Origin: an uncultured Planctomycetota bacterium
Lineage (GTDB): Bacteria; Planctomycetota; Phycisphaerae; Sedimentisphaerales; UBA12454
Direction: 5' to 3'
Length of the DNA stretch: 34,839 nt
Assembly (NCBI GenBank): GCA_903847315.1
Contig: CAINDG010000004.1
Location: forward strand, 1 to 34,839
The position numbers and the translations under genes are program-made. Positions 24,835-31,688 of this stretch are shown in pieces. The notes under the pieces are model-generated. The model was given only the letters and a program-made list of their open reading frames with translations. It was not told the DNA's origin and searched no databases. Every line of letters begins with the position of its first letter. Positions within the stretch are counted from its first letter, which is position 1.

Positions 24835-24930
24835 CGGTTGCGGTTGCGAGGCTCGTATCGGTTGCGTCGAACGTAAATCGTCATTCAATACGCAACCGTA
24901 TGACGATATACGAAACGAGCATCGCAACCG
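24835..24930. repeat. Palindromic intergenic element built from CGGTTGCG units
   Basis: In the murB-ddl spacer the octamer CGGTTGCG occurs five times in 96 nt: direct at 24835, 24841 and 24859, and inverted at 24891 and 24923. The outer arms 24841-24856 and 24915-24930 match at 15 of 16 positions. Inner perfect pairs are CGGTTGCGT (24859-24867) with ACGCAACCG (24890-24898), and ATCGTCAT (24877-24884) with ATGACGAT (24900-24907). The last two pairs are interlocked, so they cannot form simultaneously except as a pseudoknot. No coding potential. Possibly a REP/MITE-type repeat or an RNA regulatory element. Confidence 0.8.
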
Positions 24931-24964
24931 ACAGACGAAATACGAAAAGAATGGCATAATATAA

Positions 24965-25906
24965 ATGAATCTGAATAATTCGGGTGGATTGAAAGTTGCG
25001 GTTTTGATGGGGGCTGTTGGTTCAGAACGCCAGGTCAGCCTGGCAAGCGGAAAGTGCGTAGCCGAGTCCCTCAGAAAAACCGGAATGCTGGATGTAGTGG
25101 AGCACGATTTTCTGCCGGACAAGCCCTGGATTCTGGACGATGATAGCATAGACGTTTTTTTCCTCGTCTTTCACGGCCAGTTCGGCGAAGGCGGAGATAT
25201 GCAGGAAATCTGCGAACAAAAAAAACTGCTCTTTACCGGCTGCGATTCAAGGTCGAGCAGGCGGGCATTTGATAAAATGGCCTGCAAGAAAGCTCTCGAA
25301 AATGCTAACGTACCCGTTCCGCAGGCAGTCGAGGTCAGAAAATTTTCAGAACTGCCGGGCATTGATTCAAAGCTGAAAGTTATGGGCGAAAAGTTTGTGA
25401 TTAAGCCCATAAAACAGGGCAGCAGCGTCGGTGTTCAGATTGCCGAGGGGTATCAAAAAGCGAAAAGCGCCGCCGAAGAGTGTTTTGACGAATTCGGCGA
25501 TTGTATGGTAGAAAAATTTATCGCAGGCAGAGAAGTTACCGTGGGCATTCTCGAAGATAAAACTTTGCCCATTATTGAGATTAAAACCGCCCGGCAGTTT
25601 TATAATTATACTGCCAAATATAATGACAACGATACGCAGTATTTATTCGATACTATCCAGGATGTCCAGACGCAGTACAGGATAAACGATACCGCGATGA
25701 GAAGTTTCAAGGCGCTGGGCTGCAGGGATTTCAGCAGGGTCGATATAATTGTCGGCACTGACGGGATTCCTTATGTTATAGAGATAAATACGATTCCCGG
25801 CTTTACGACACATTCGCTTTTGCCCAAGGCGGCGGCAAAGGCAGGGATGGATATGAGTCAGTTATGTACGAAAATAATACAGACTACGCTTAAAAGGAAA
25901 GCCTGA
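24965..25906 (+). CDS. ddl: D-alanine-D-alanine ligase
   Basis: ATP-grasp enzyme making the D-Ala-D-Ala dipeptide of peptidoglycan. The 313 residues have the N-terminal GSERQVSLASG (family GG.S.ERE.SL.SG) and HGQFGEGG near 76-83, where most Ddl proteins have HG..GEDG. The ATP-grasp core contains FVIKPIKQGSSVGV, MVEKFIAGREVTVGIL and RVDIIVGTDGIPYVIEINTIPGFTTHSLLP at the metal site. The start has no clear SD. It follows the palindromic element, and its stop TGA abuts the TTG of the FtsQ-like gene. Substrate preference (D-Ala versus D-lactate) cannot be stated with certainty. Confidence 0.94.
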   Translation: MNLNNSGGLKVAVLMGAVGSERQVSLASGKCVAESLRKTGMLDVVEHDFLPDKPWILDDDSIDVFFLVFHGQFGEGGDMQEICEQKKLLFTGCDSRSSRRAFDKMACKKALENANVPVPQAVEVRKFSELPGIDSKLKVMGEKFVIKPIKQGSSVGVQIAEGYQKAKSAAEECFDEFGDCMVEKFIAGREVTVGILEDKTLPIIEIKTARQFYNYTAKYNDNDTQYLFDTIQDVQTQYRINDTAMRSFKALGCRDFSRVDIIVGTDGIPYVIEINTIPGFTTHSLLPKAAAKAGMDMSQLCTKIIQTTLKRKA

Positions 25907-26839
25907 TTGGCTGAGAAAGAAAAAAAATCCTGGTTCAGCTTCAGTTTTAAAAAGAAGCTCACGAAAACCGAGAAAAAGGAGCGGTCGCGAGCAGTCCGCA
26001 ATACAATTACTATCTTCACAGTTATTATTGTATTTGTGGCTTTGACGGCGGGATTTATTTTTTTTGAGAGGTTTGTGAAAAAAAGTTTCAACTTCGGCAA
26101 AGAAGCTATCCGTTTGGAACTGGTTAACGTGCCGGACTGGGTAAGTACCGACCTTGAGCAGAAAATAGTTGAAACGGCAAATAAAGGCGGCGTCAAATTC
26201 ATCCTCAGCGAAACGACGGCAAGACAGGTCGGCGAAAATCTGCAGACCCTCGCCTGGCTGTATAATACGCAGGTAACGGTCGGCCGAGAGGCTATAGTAG
26301 TAAAGGCCGACTACAGAAAACCGATAGCCTTAATAAATGCAGAGGACAGCCAGTTTTATATAGATTCCCAATCGGTGGTGCTCGATTTCGTTCCGGTCAA
26401 TAAGCTGGCGATTGTGGAGATAACAGGCGTATCGACTCATTTGCTTACGTCGCGTTCTGTTGGCACAAAATGGCAAAGCGATGATGCAACTGCCGCTGTC
26501 GAGATAATTGAACTTTTGGACAAGATGGACAAACAGGTTGAGCCGAATAAACCTTTGCTTGCCGAGATAAAATCGGTCGATGTAAGCAATTTCAACGGCA
26601 GGCGAAGTACTGCCCAGCCGCATATCGTCCTTTATGCCAAAGACGGTACGGAAATAAGATGGGGCGCACAAAAAGGCCAATGGCACAAAAATCTCGAGGC
26701 GAGAGACGAGGAAAAGCTCGCAATTCTCTATAACACATACAAGGAATTCGGCACAATTCAGATAAGGGCCGCTCAAAAGGGCAGTTTCATTGATTTGACA
26801 AAATCGCAGCACCTTTCGCTGCCAATCGACAGATACTAA
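25907..26839 (+). CDS. ftsQ: FtsQ-like cell-division protein
   Basis: The protein has 310 residues from TTG at 25907, directly after the ddl stop, with AAGGA 8 nt upstream. The topology is that of FtsQ/DivIB: a basic cytoplasmic N-terminus of about 32 residues, one transmembrane helix (about 33-53, ITIFTVIIVFVALTAGFIFF), then an extracytoplasmic domain. A POTRA-like part lies at about 65-135 and an FtsQ-type beta domain follows, with LYAKDGTEIRWG and an IQIRAAQKGSFIDL end. Position after murC-murB-ddl supports the call strongly. Direct sequence conservation is low, as usual in this family. ftsA and ftsZ, which normally follow, are absent. Confidence 0.8.
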   Translation: MAEKEKKSWFSFSFKKKLTKTEKKERSRAVRNTITIFTVIIVFVALTAGFIFFERFVKKSFNFGKEAIRLELVNVPDWVSTDLEQKIVETANKGGVKFILSETTARQVGENLQTLAWLYNTQVTVGREAIVVKADYRKPIALINAEDSQFYIDSQSVVLDFVPVNKLAIVEITGVSTHLLTSRSVGTKWQSDDATAAVEIIELLDKMDKQVEPNKPLLAEIKSVDVSNFNGRRSTAQPHIVLYAKDGTEIRWGAQKGQWHKNLEARDEEKLAILYNTYKEFGTIQIRAAQKGSFIDLTKSQHLSLPIDRY

Positions 26840-26867
26840 GAGAAAATTAAAAATTAAATATTAAAAA

Positions 26868-26987
26868 TCAAAAATGCGGAACGGCTGCGGCCGATGAGTT
26901 TTTAGAGGCGGTTTTAAATTTATCGAAACATTCGGAGCATAGTTTCTGGCCGGATTCGAGGGCTATTTTGTATTTGGACTCCAGACA
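26868..26987 (-). pseudogene. Remnant of a Cys-containing (zinc-ribbon-like) gene, 3' end only
   Basis: An open frame of 39 codons without start: it runs from just after a TAA (26988-26990) to TGA (26868-26870) and reads CLESKYKIALESGQKLCSEC, continuing FDKFKTASKNSSAAAVPHF. It has natural amino-acid composition, a CxxC pair, and GC content like the surrounding housekeeping genes, unlike the AT-rich gene it abuts. It overlaps the end of the next gene by a few codons in another frame. I infer the tail of a truncated gene left after a rearrangement. The parent family is not recognised. Confidence 0.4.
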
Positions 26988-27772
26988 TTACTTACTTTTT
27001 CATATAAGTTAGCATCGGTTTGCATTAACAACATCAAGATAGATGTTTTGGCAAGGGTGGTATCAATAAAGGTTTTTTTACTAAGTTCTTCAAATTTTAA
27101 TTTAGCTTCCGCACTATCAGGGTTTTGAAAATAAGACGTGATTGATTTCTGAAAAGCACTTTCTGTATTTATAGCATTTAGTAAACTCTGATAACAAGAT
27201 TGCAAATTTCCATTATCCGGAATATTGAGTTTATAAGCCTGCAAATACAAATCTTCTAATTGAGACTTTGTTATTTGGACAACGGACAAAAAAGAATGCA
27301 AACCAGCATTATTTTTCAAATCAAAATCTCTGGCAGCATTTGCCCGTACATTACATAAAGTATCGAGTTTATATATATAACCTTGCAAAACAAAGCACAT
27401 TGCAAAATTCAAATCTGATGAGGACGATATAATATCAGTTTTTGGTTCCTGCATAATTGTACTTTTATTTAAAAATTTTGGGATACTCATAAAATAATAC
27501 GCGAAAGCGAGAGCAGATAGGACGCCCAAAGTGGCCAGAAATGAATTTTTGTAATAGACAGGTGAACCATTCCATAATTTAGCAAAAAGATTTTGCGGAT
27601 GAACCGAAGGAATAAGTTTATTTGCCAGTTTTGGCAAATCAGGAAAGGTAGGGTCGGTTTTTGGAGGTTCGATTACAAAAAAATTCTTACATTTTAAACA
27701 TTTAACCTTTTTGTCAACATAAGAATCCGGTGCCTTGAATTTGGCCTGACAAGTCGGACATTGAATCTTCAT
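26963..27772 (-). CDS. Zinc-ribbon membrane protein, hypothetical
   Basis: The protein has 269 residues. The N-terminal zinc ribbon of MJ0042 type (CPTCQAKFKAPDSYVDKKVKC, then LKC) covers 1-33. A Pro-rich linker leads to one transmembrane helix near 77-97 (LATLGVLSALAFAYYFM). The rest (about 105-269) is a helical domain with several Tyr, Leu and Gln residues, probably outside the membrane. The gene is AT-rich compared with its neighbours and with most of the window. It lies 12 nt downstream of another unknown gene, with which it is probably cotranscribed. No function can be given. The cytoplasmic ribbon plus membrane anchor pattern is frequent in Planctomycetota. Confidence 0.75.
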   Translation of the reverse strand: MKIQCPTCQAKFKAPDSYVDKKVKCLKCKNFFVIEPPKTDPTFPDLPKLANKLIPSVHPQNLFAKLWNGSPVYYKNSFLATLGVLSALAFAYYFMSIPKFLNKSTIMQEPKTDIISSSSDLNFAMCFVLQGYIYKLDTLCNVRANAARDFDLKNNAGLHSFLSVVQITKSQLEDLYLQAYKLNIPDNGNLQSCYQSLLNAINTESAFQKSITSYFQNPDSAEAKLKFEELSKKTFIDTTLAKTSILMLLMQTDANLYEKVSNVWSPNTK

Positions 27773-27784
27773 ATTTCAAGCCTT

Positions 27785-28303
27785 TTATTTTTGGAGTTTC
27801 TCAATAGCTTTTGCATAATGATAACCCATTCCTATCAATATCATTTTCATTTTGTCCTCTGTAATATTATCTGTCCAGGATGTGCTGAATTCTGTGTTAC
27901 CACTAAAATTTTTAAAATCAATTTTATCAATATCAAAGGTTACGAGAACTGCGCCAAGGTTACGATTGTCCAATTCCCTCATAATTTCAGAAATAGATGC
28001 TTTTGTTAAAGCATCTTCATAAGCCGGAAGCTGTTCGTCCTGTTCTTTGAGTTTTGCATTGATTAATTGGCTTATTTCTATTTTGCCGATGTCAGGGGGG
28101 AATTCTATCTCCAACGATTTTGCGTATTCTTTTTGTGCATCCGTAGCGGGCATTTCGGGGAGTTGCCGAATCTTATCAACTTCAACAATCGTGCCTTCGG
28201 CGGACGCTATTGCTATAGCAGCCTCTTTGTCAGCGGCGTTATAAATATTAACTCGCTTACGTCCTGTCTCGCGTCCGATGCCCACTACTTCAAAACGCGG
28301 CAT
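27785..28303 (-). CDS. Hypothetical protein with planctomycete-type N-terminal domain
   Basis: The protein has 172 residues with SD GAGGG 8 nt before the ATG. Residues 1-47 (FEVVGIGRETGRKRVNIYNA, AADKEAAIAIASAEGTIVEVDKI) look like a short alpha/beta module, resembling the leading module seen in many secretion-related and planctomycete proteins. Residues about 53-87 carry DAQKEYAKSLEIEFPPDIGKIEISQLINAKL, a helical motif of the 'KQ..YAK.LGI..P....K.ELS.LI' kind. The C-terminal half is unassigned. It is AT-rich and lies 12 nt upstream of the zinc-ribbon membrane gene. Function unknown. Confidence 0.75.
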   Translation of the reverse strand: MPRFEVVGIGRETGRKRVNIYNAADKEAAIAIASAEGTIVEVDKIRQLPEMPATDAQKEYAKSLEIEFPPDIGKIEISQLINAKLKEQDEQLPAYEDALTKASISEIMRELDNRNLGAVLVTFDIDKIDFKNFSGNTEFSTSWTDNITEDKMKMILIGMGYHYAKAIEKLQK

Positions 28304-28419
28304 ATAAATACCCTCTACGCTTTTTTGTGTTTTAGAATTATCTTCGGTTCTTTTGGGCCGAGAGTTTTTATAACAAAATCTGCAATCTCATTTTCTTCCT
28401 TCTCCAAAAGCAGCTTACT

Positions 28420-28447
28420 ATTATAGACATTTTTTGTTTATAATCAA
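28420..28447 (-). promoter_or_regulatory. Probable promoter of the AT-rich gene pair
   Basis: The minus strand has TTGATT (28447-28442), 16 nt, TATAAT (28425-28420). The -10 is exact and the -35 matches at four of six positions. The predicted start near 28413 gives a 110-nt leader before the 172-codon gene. Confidence 0.5.
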
Positions 28448-28467
28448 GAAAAAAATAGAGTAAATGT

Positions 28468-28513
28468 TAATCAGAATAATCCGTGAAAATCCGTATAATC
28501 AGCGAAATCAGCG
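28468..28513. repeat. Degenerate tandem repeat of about 10 bp
   Basis: On the minus strand about five imperfect copies of a unit like CGCTGATTT / CACGGATTA follow each other, downstream of the SNase gene. The adjacent 28530-28574 sequence includes a GCCACTAAGGCACAAAG-like stretch and an inverted repeat (TGCCTTAGTGGC 28542-28553 with GCCACTGAGGCA 28563-28574, 11 of 12) that spans the SNase stop codon. I recall such phrases as recurrent intergenic repeats in unrelated environmental genomes; that is memory, not a search. Confidence 0.5.
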
Positions 28514-28545
28514 TCTAAAAAATAAATTCTTCGTGTCTTTGTGCC

Positions 28546-29214
28546 TTAGTGGCTATGTTGTCGCCACTGAGGCATTTGGTCGGGCGTAACTTTTTCCCAC
28601 AATCCTTTTTTCTGTTCCCTTGCTGTTTTTTCGAGCTGAATATATTTTTCATAATAACTATGGGGGAAACGTGTATCGGCATAGGCGAATCCTTGTGAAA
28701 CAAGCTCTTCATTTAGAATTCTGCCGCTCGTGCTACGTAGCGTACTACGCAGAGTAGTATCGGCAAACCTTACAAAAGCGAGCAGTCGGTGATATTTGTC
28801 GCGCGTTTTTGATAATTTATCCAGGAGGACGGTAACTTTTTGCCCCAATGCCGTTTTGGTGGTAAATTCGCTTGCCTCTTTACCATAATACATCGCCCCT
28901 TTGGGACTTTTTTCGGTTTCAGGCGTGTCAATGGCGAGCAGTCTGATTCGGGTAGTTTTGTAACTTGCGTCCGGTATGTCTATGTCGATTGTGTCGCCGT
29001 CAACGACCTTTACTATCGTAAAAGTTTTTTCATTATATTTGTTCCAATCGCTGTCCTGCGTAATTGAAGTTGGGACAGAAGTTTTGAGAAAGGGGTGAAA
29101 AGTTCTGTCGAACCATACAGCCGCCGAGAGCAATAAAAAAGCCGATGCCAGCAGAACATTCCGCTGTAATCGACTTTGTGCATATTTTATTTTTTTGTTT
29201 TCCAAATTAGACAA
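28546..29214 (-). CDS. Membrane-anchored thermonuclease-like (SNase) protein
   Basis: A Staphylococcal-nuclease-fold protein of 222 residues. One N-terminal transmembrane or uncleaved signal helix (about 19-35, VLLASAFLLLSAAVWF) is followed by the SNase domain at about 63-205. Active-site residues are in place by comparison with S. aureus nuclease: VDGDT (D74), IRLLAIDTPE (R91, D96, E99) and R143 in KYHRLLAF. An internal repeat TLRSTLRSTSGR sits near 154-165. The start is TTG, at 29214 or at 29205; the latter has better SD spacing to GGGGG. A hairpin lies immediately upstream and would hold that G-run. Likely an extracytoplasmic nuclease for DNA or RNA degradation. Confidence 0.87.
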   Translation of the reverse strand: MSNLENKKIKYAQSRLQRNVLLASAFLLLSAAVWFDRTFHPFLKTSVPTSITQDSDWNKYNEKTFTIVKVVDGDTIDIDIPDASYKTTRIRLLAIDTPETEKSPKGAMYYGKEASEFTTKTALGQKVTVLLDKLSKTRDKYHRLLAFVRFADTTLRSTLRSTSGRILNEELVSQGFAYADTRFPHSYYEKYIQLEKTAREQKKGLWEKVTPDQMPQWRQHSH

Positions 29215-29235
29215 CCCCCAACATAAAGTTGGGGG
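29215..29235 (-). terminator. Hairpin between lysC and the SNase gene
   Basis: An 8-bp perfect stem CCCCCAAC/GTTGGGGG with a 5-nt loop fills the 30-nt spacer. On the minus strand it is followed by TTGTCTAATTT, which is a poor U-tract, so termination of the lysC transcript is likely but incomplete. The same G-run is the only SD candidate of the SNase gene. Confidence 0.5.
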
Positions 29236-29244
29236 CTTTCGGAT

Positions 29245-30498
29245 TTATTTTACATAACTTCGCTTATTGACCGGTTTATCGAGTTCAAAGGTTTTGCATA
29301 CGCAGATTAGCGCCTTATCGCCCTGTGCCTTGTCAACGAGGCAGCTTATCCGTATTTCGCTTGTGGTTATCGAGTCGATATTGATTTTTTCCTTCGCCAG
29401 CGCACTAAACATCATATTCGCGACGCCGTAATGCGTTCTCATACCGACGCCGATTACGGAAACTTCGGCGATGTCGTCACGGTAGAAGACATTTTCGCAT
29501 CCGACCTTATCCTTGATTGTTTCGACGGCTTTCTTGGTGTCGTTAAAGTCGTTCTTGTTTACCGTAAACGAAACGTTGGCTTTTTCCTTGCTTACTTCGG
29601 TCTGGATGATGTCGTTGACGCTCACTTTTGCCTCGGCAAGATGCGCGAAAATTTTTGCCGCGTTGCCGGGCTTGTTATCGACGCCGACCAAACTTACTTT
29701 AGCGAGATTCTTTTCAATCGTCGCTCCTGATACAAGAATACCTTCCATTTGTGGGACCTCGTGAGTAATTAAAGTTCCTTTTTTATCCGACATACTGCTT
29801 CTGACGTGAATGACTACATTATATTTTTTGCCGAACTCGATAGACCGGCCGTGCATAACTCCTGCACCAAGACTTGCCATTTCGAGAACTTCATCATAAC
29901 TGATTTGATCAAGTTTGACGGCATCCTTGAAGATTCGCGGGTCTGTCGTGTAAACGCCGTCAACGTCGGTATAGATATCGCACGTATCGGCTTTCAGAGC
30001 CGCGGCCAGTGCGACTGCGCTGGTATCCGAACCGCCTCTGCCGAGCGTTGTAATGTCTTCGTTCTCGTCGATGCCCTGAAAACCTGCGACGATGACGATA
30101 TTGCCCGCGTTGAGATATTTCTTTATTTTTTCAGTGTCAATACTCTTGATTCTCGCCTTTGTATGAACGCTGTCGGTAATCATTCTGATTTGTGCGCCGG
30201 TCAGACTTATAGCTTTATAGCCCATTCCTTCAATTGCCATAGCCACAAGAGAAACCGTCTGCTGTTCGCCTGTGCTCAAAAGCTGGTCCATTTCCCGCTT
30301 TGGCGGATTGGGATTAACCTCAAGTGCATCGGCAATCAGTACATCGGTCTGCTTTCCGCGTGCCGAGGCGACCATAACAACCTGTTTTCCCTGCTTGAAT
30401 TCATTGATAGCCTTTTGGGCGGCTCGTTTTATTTTTTCCGCGTTGGCTACCGATGACCCGCCGAATTTTTGTACGATAATTTCTTTCTTTTCGCTCAT
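29245..30498 (-). CDS. lysC: Aspartate kinase
   Basis: First step of the aspartate family pathway. The 417 residues have the kinase signature VQKFGGSSVANAEKI at 9-23, the substrate and regulatory region TTLGRGGSDTSAVALAAAL near 150-168, and DIYTDVDGVYTTDPR. Two ACT domains follow from about 260, with VSLVGVDNKPGNAAKIFAHL and VSVIGVGMRTHYGVANMMFSAL, as expected for feedback control by lysine and/or threonine. It is the last gene of a hom-(PGM-like kinase)-lysC operon, with 2 nt to the preceding gene. The monofunctional form lacks a fused homoserine dehydrogenase. Confidence 0.97.
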   Translation of the reverse strand: MSEKKEIIVQKFGGSSVANAEKIKRAAQKAINEFKQGKQVVMVASARGKQTDVLIADALEVNPNPPKREMDQLLSTGEQQTVSLVAMAIEGMGYKAISLTGAQIRMITDSVHTKARIKSIDTEKIKKYLNAGNIVIVAGFQGIDENEDITTLGRGGSDTSAVALAAALKADTCDIYTDVDGVYTTDPRIFKDAVKLDQISYDEVLEMASLGAGVMHGRSIEFGKKYNVVIHVRSSMSDKKGTLITHEVPQMEGILVSGATIEKNLAKVSLVGVDNKPGNAAKIFAHLAEAKVSVNDIIQTEVSKEKANVSFTVNKNDFNDTKKAVETIKDKVGCENVFYRDDIAEVSVIGVGMRTHYGVANMMFSALAKEKINIDSITTSEIRISCLVDKAQGDKALICVCKTFELDKPVNKRSYVK

Positions 30499-30500
30499 AG

Positions 30501-31688
30501 TCAGCTCTTTATAAAGTATTCCATCAGTTCACAACCTTTTTCAATTTTCAGTCCCGACTGCGCCGCGTACGCCTCGCTGAACGGGTTATTCATTGTAGGG
30601 CTGATTCCAGTCCCAGCCATAGCAAAAGGCACGGGTTTGCCCGAATGAGACTGGCTTTTGACCGGCGTCGGATGGTCGGGCATCACAAGTATCCGCCAGC
30701 TTTCATATTTTTGCAGGGCTTTATATACCGGCCCGACTATGTATTTATCAATACGCTCAACCGCTTTTTTCTTCATCTCGGCGTTGCCCGCGTGGCCGGC
30801 CTCGTCGGGGCCTTCGATATGCACAAAAACAAGATCATATTTGTCAAGTGCATCGATTGCCGCCTCTGCTTTTCCTTTGTAATTTGTGTCCGCAAAGCCG
30901 GTTGCTCCCTCGACTTTAATAAGGTCGAAACCTATCAGCTTGGCAAGTCCTCTGACAAGGTCAACAGCGGTTATCGCCACGCCTTTCAGTCCGAACCTGC
31001 TTTGGAAACTGTCCATCGCGGCCTTTTTGCCCTGACCCCACAGCCAGATTGAGCTTACGGTATTTTCGCCCAAATCGCGCCGGATTTTGTTGATATCGTG
31101 GTCGATAAGCATCTGTCTCGACTTTGCCATCAGGTCAACAAGAAGCTCGGCGTTTTTGCCGCGGGGCAGATTTTTCACCACCTCCCGCCCGATTATGTCG
31201 TGCGGCGGCTCGGTATAAACGTCGAAATCCATCCCTTTTATAACGCAAATATGCCTGTAACTAACGCCGGGATAGAATTTGATATTTTCATTGCCGAGAA
31301 TTTTGTTTAAGTCCTCGACTATTTTTGCGCCTTCTGCGCTGGATATATGCCCGGCGCTGTGGTCAACCATTTTCTCGTCCGCGATTGTTACCAGGTTGCA
31401 CCTGAAAACCCAATCCGTCGGCTCAAGCTGAATATTCATCGCGACCGCTTCAATCGGTGCTCTGCCGGTGTAATATCTTTGCGCATCGTAACCCAGCAGA
31501 CCCATCATCGCGACATCGCTGCCGGGAGACATCTTTGCCGGTACTGTCTGGACTAATCCCTCTCTGCCGGTCTGGCTTATCTTATCGATGTTTGGAATCT
31601 CAGCCGCTTCGAATATCGTCTTGCCGCCGAACTGCTCGATAGGCTCATCGGCTGCACCGTCAGGAATTATTATCGCGTACTTCGTCAA
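30501..31688 (-). CDS. Archaeal-type phosphoglycerate mutase-like protein, probable homoserine kinase
   Basis: A 395-residue alkaline-phosphatase-superfamily protein like archaeal cofactor-independent phosphoglycerate mutase (ApgM). Metal and catalytic blocks are PDGAAD (9-14), SPGSDVAMMGLLGYD with the nucleophile Ser57, VHIEGPDEAGHAGN and VMPDHPTP. It sits between hom and lysC, starting with TTG inside the hom stop (TTGA overlap) with GGAGG 8 nt upstream. Related bacterial proteins in threonine operons have been proposed as non-orthologous homoserine kinases, and neither the usual ThrB nor thrC is seen here. The operon position supports homoserine kinase; the sequence alone allows mutase activity. 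Confidence 0.85.
   Translation of the reverse strand: MTKYAIIIPDGAADEPIEQFGGKTIFEAAEIPNIDKISQTGREGLVQTVPAKMSPGSDVAMMGLLGYDAQRYYTGRAPIEAVAMNIQLEPTDWVFRCNLVTIADEKMVDHSAGHISSAEGAKIVEDLNKILGNENIKFYPGVSYRHICVIKGMDFDVYTEPPHDIIGREVVKNLPRGKNAELLVDLMAKSRQMLIDHDINKIRRDLGENTVSSIWLWGQGKKAAMDSFQSRFGLKGVAITAVDLVRGLAKLIGFDLIKVEGATGFADTNYKGKAEAAIDALDKYDLVFVHIEGPDEAGHAGNAEMKKKAVERIDKYIVGPVYKALQKYESWRILVMPDHPTPVKSQSHSGKPVPFAMAGTGISPTMNNPFSEAYAAQSGLKIEKGCELMEYFIKS

Noticed and set aside
24553-25149. Minus-strand open frame spanning the murB-ddl spacer
   Set aside because: It is antisense to both mur genes and crosses the palindromic element; Ser/Pro/Phe-rich without motif.
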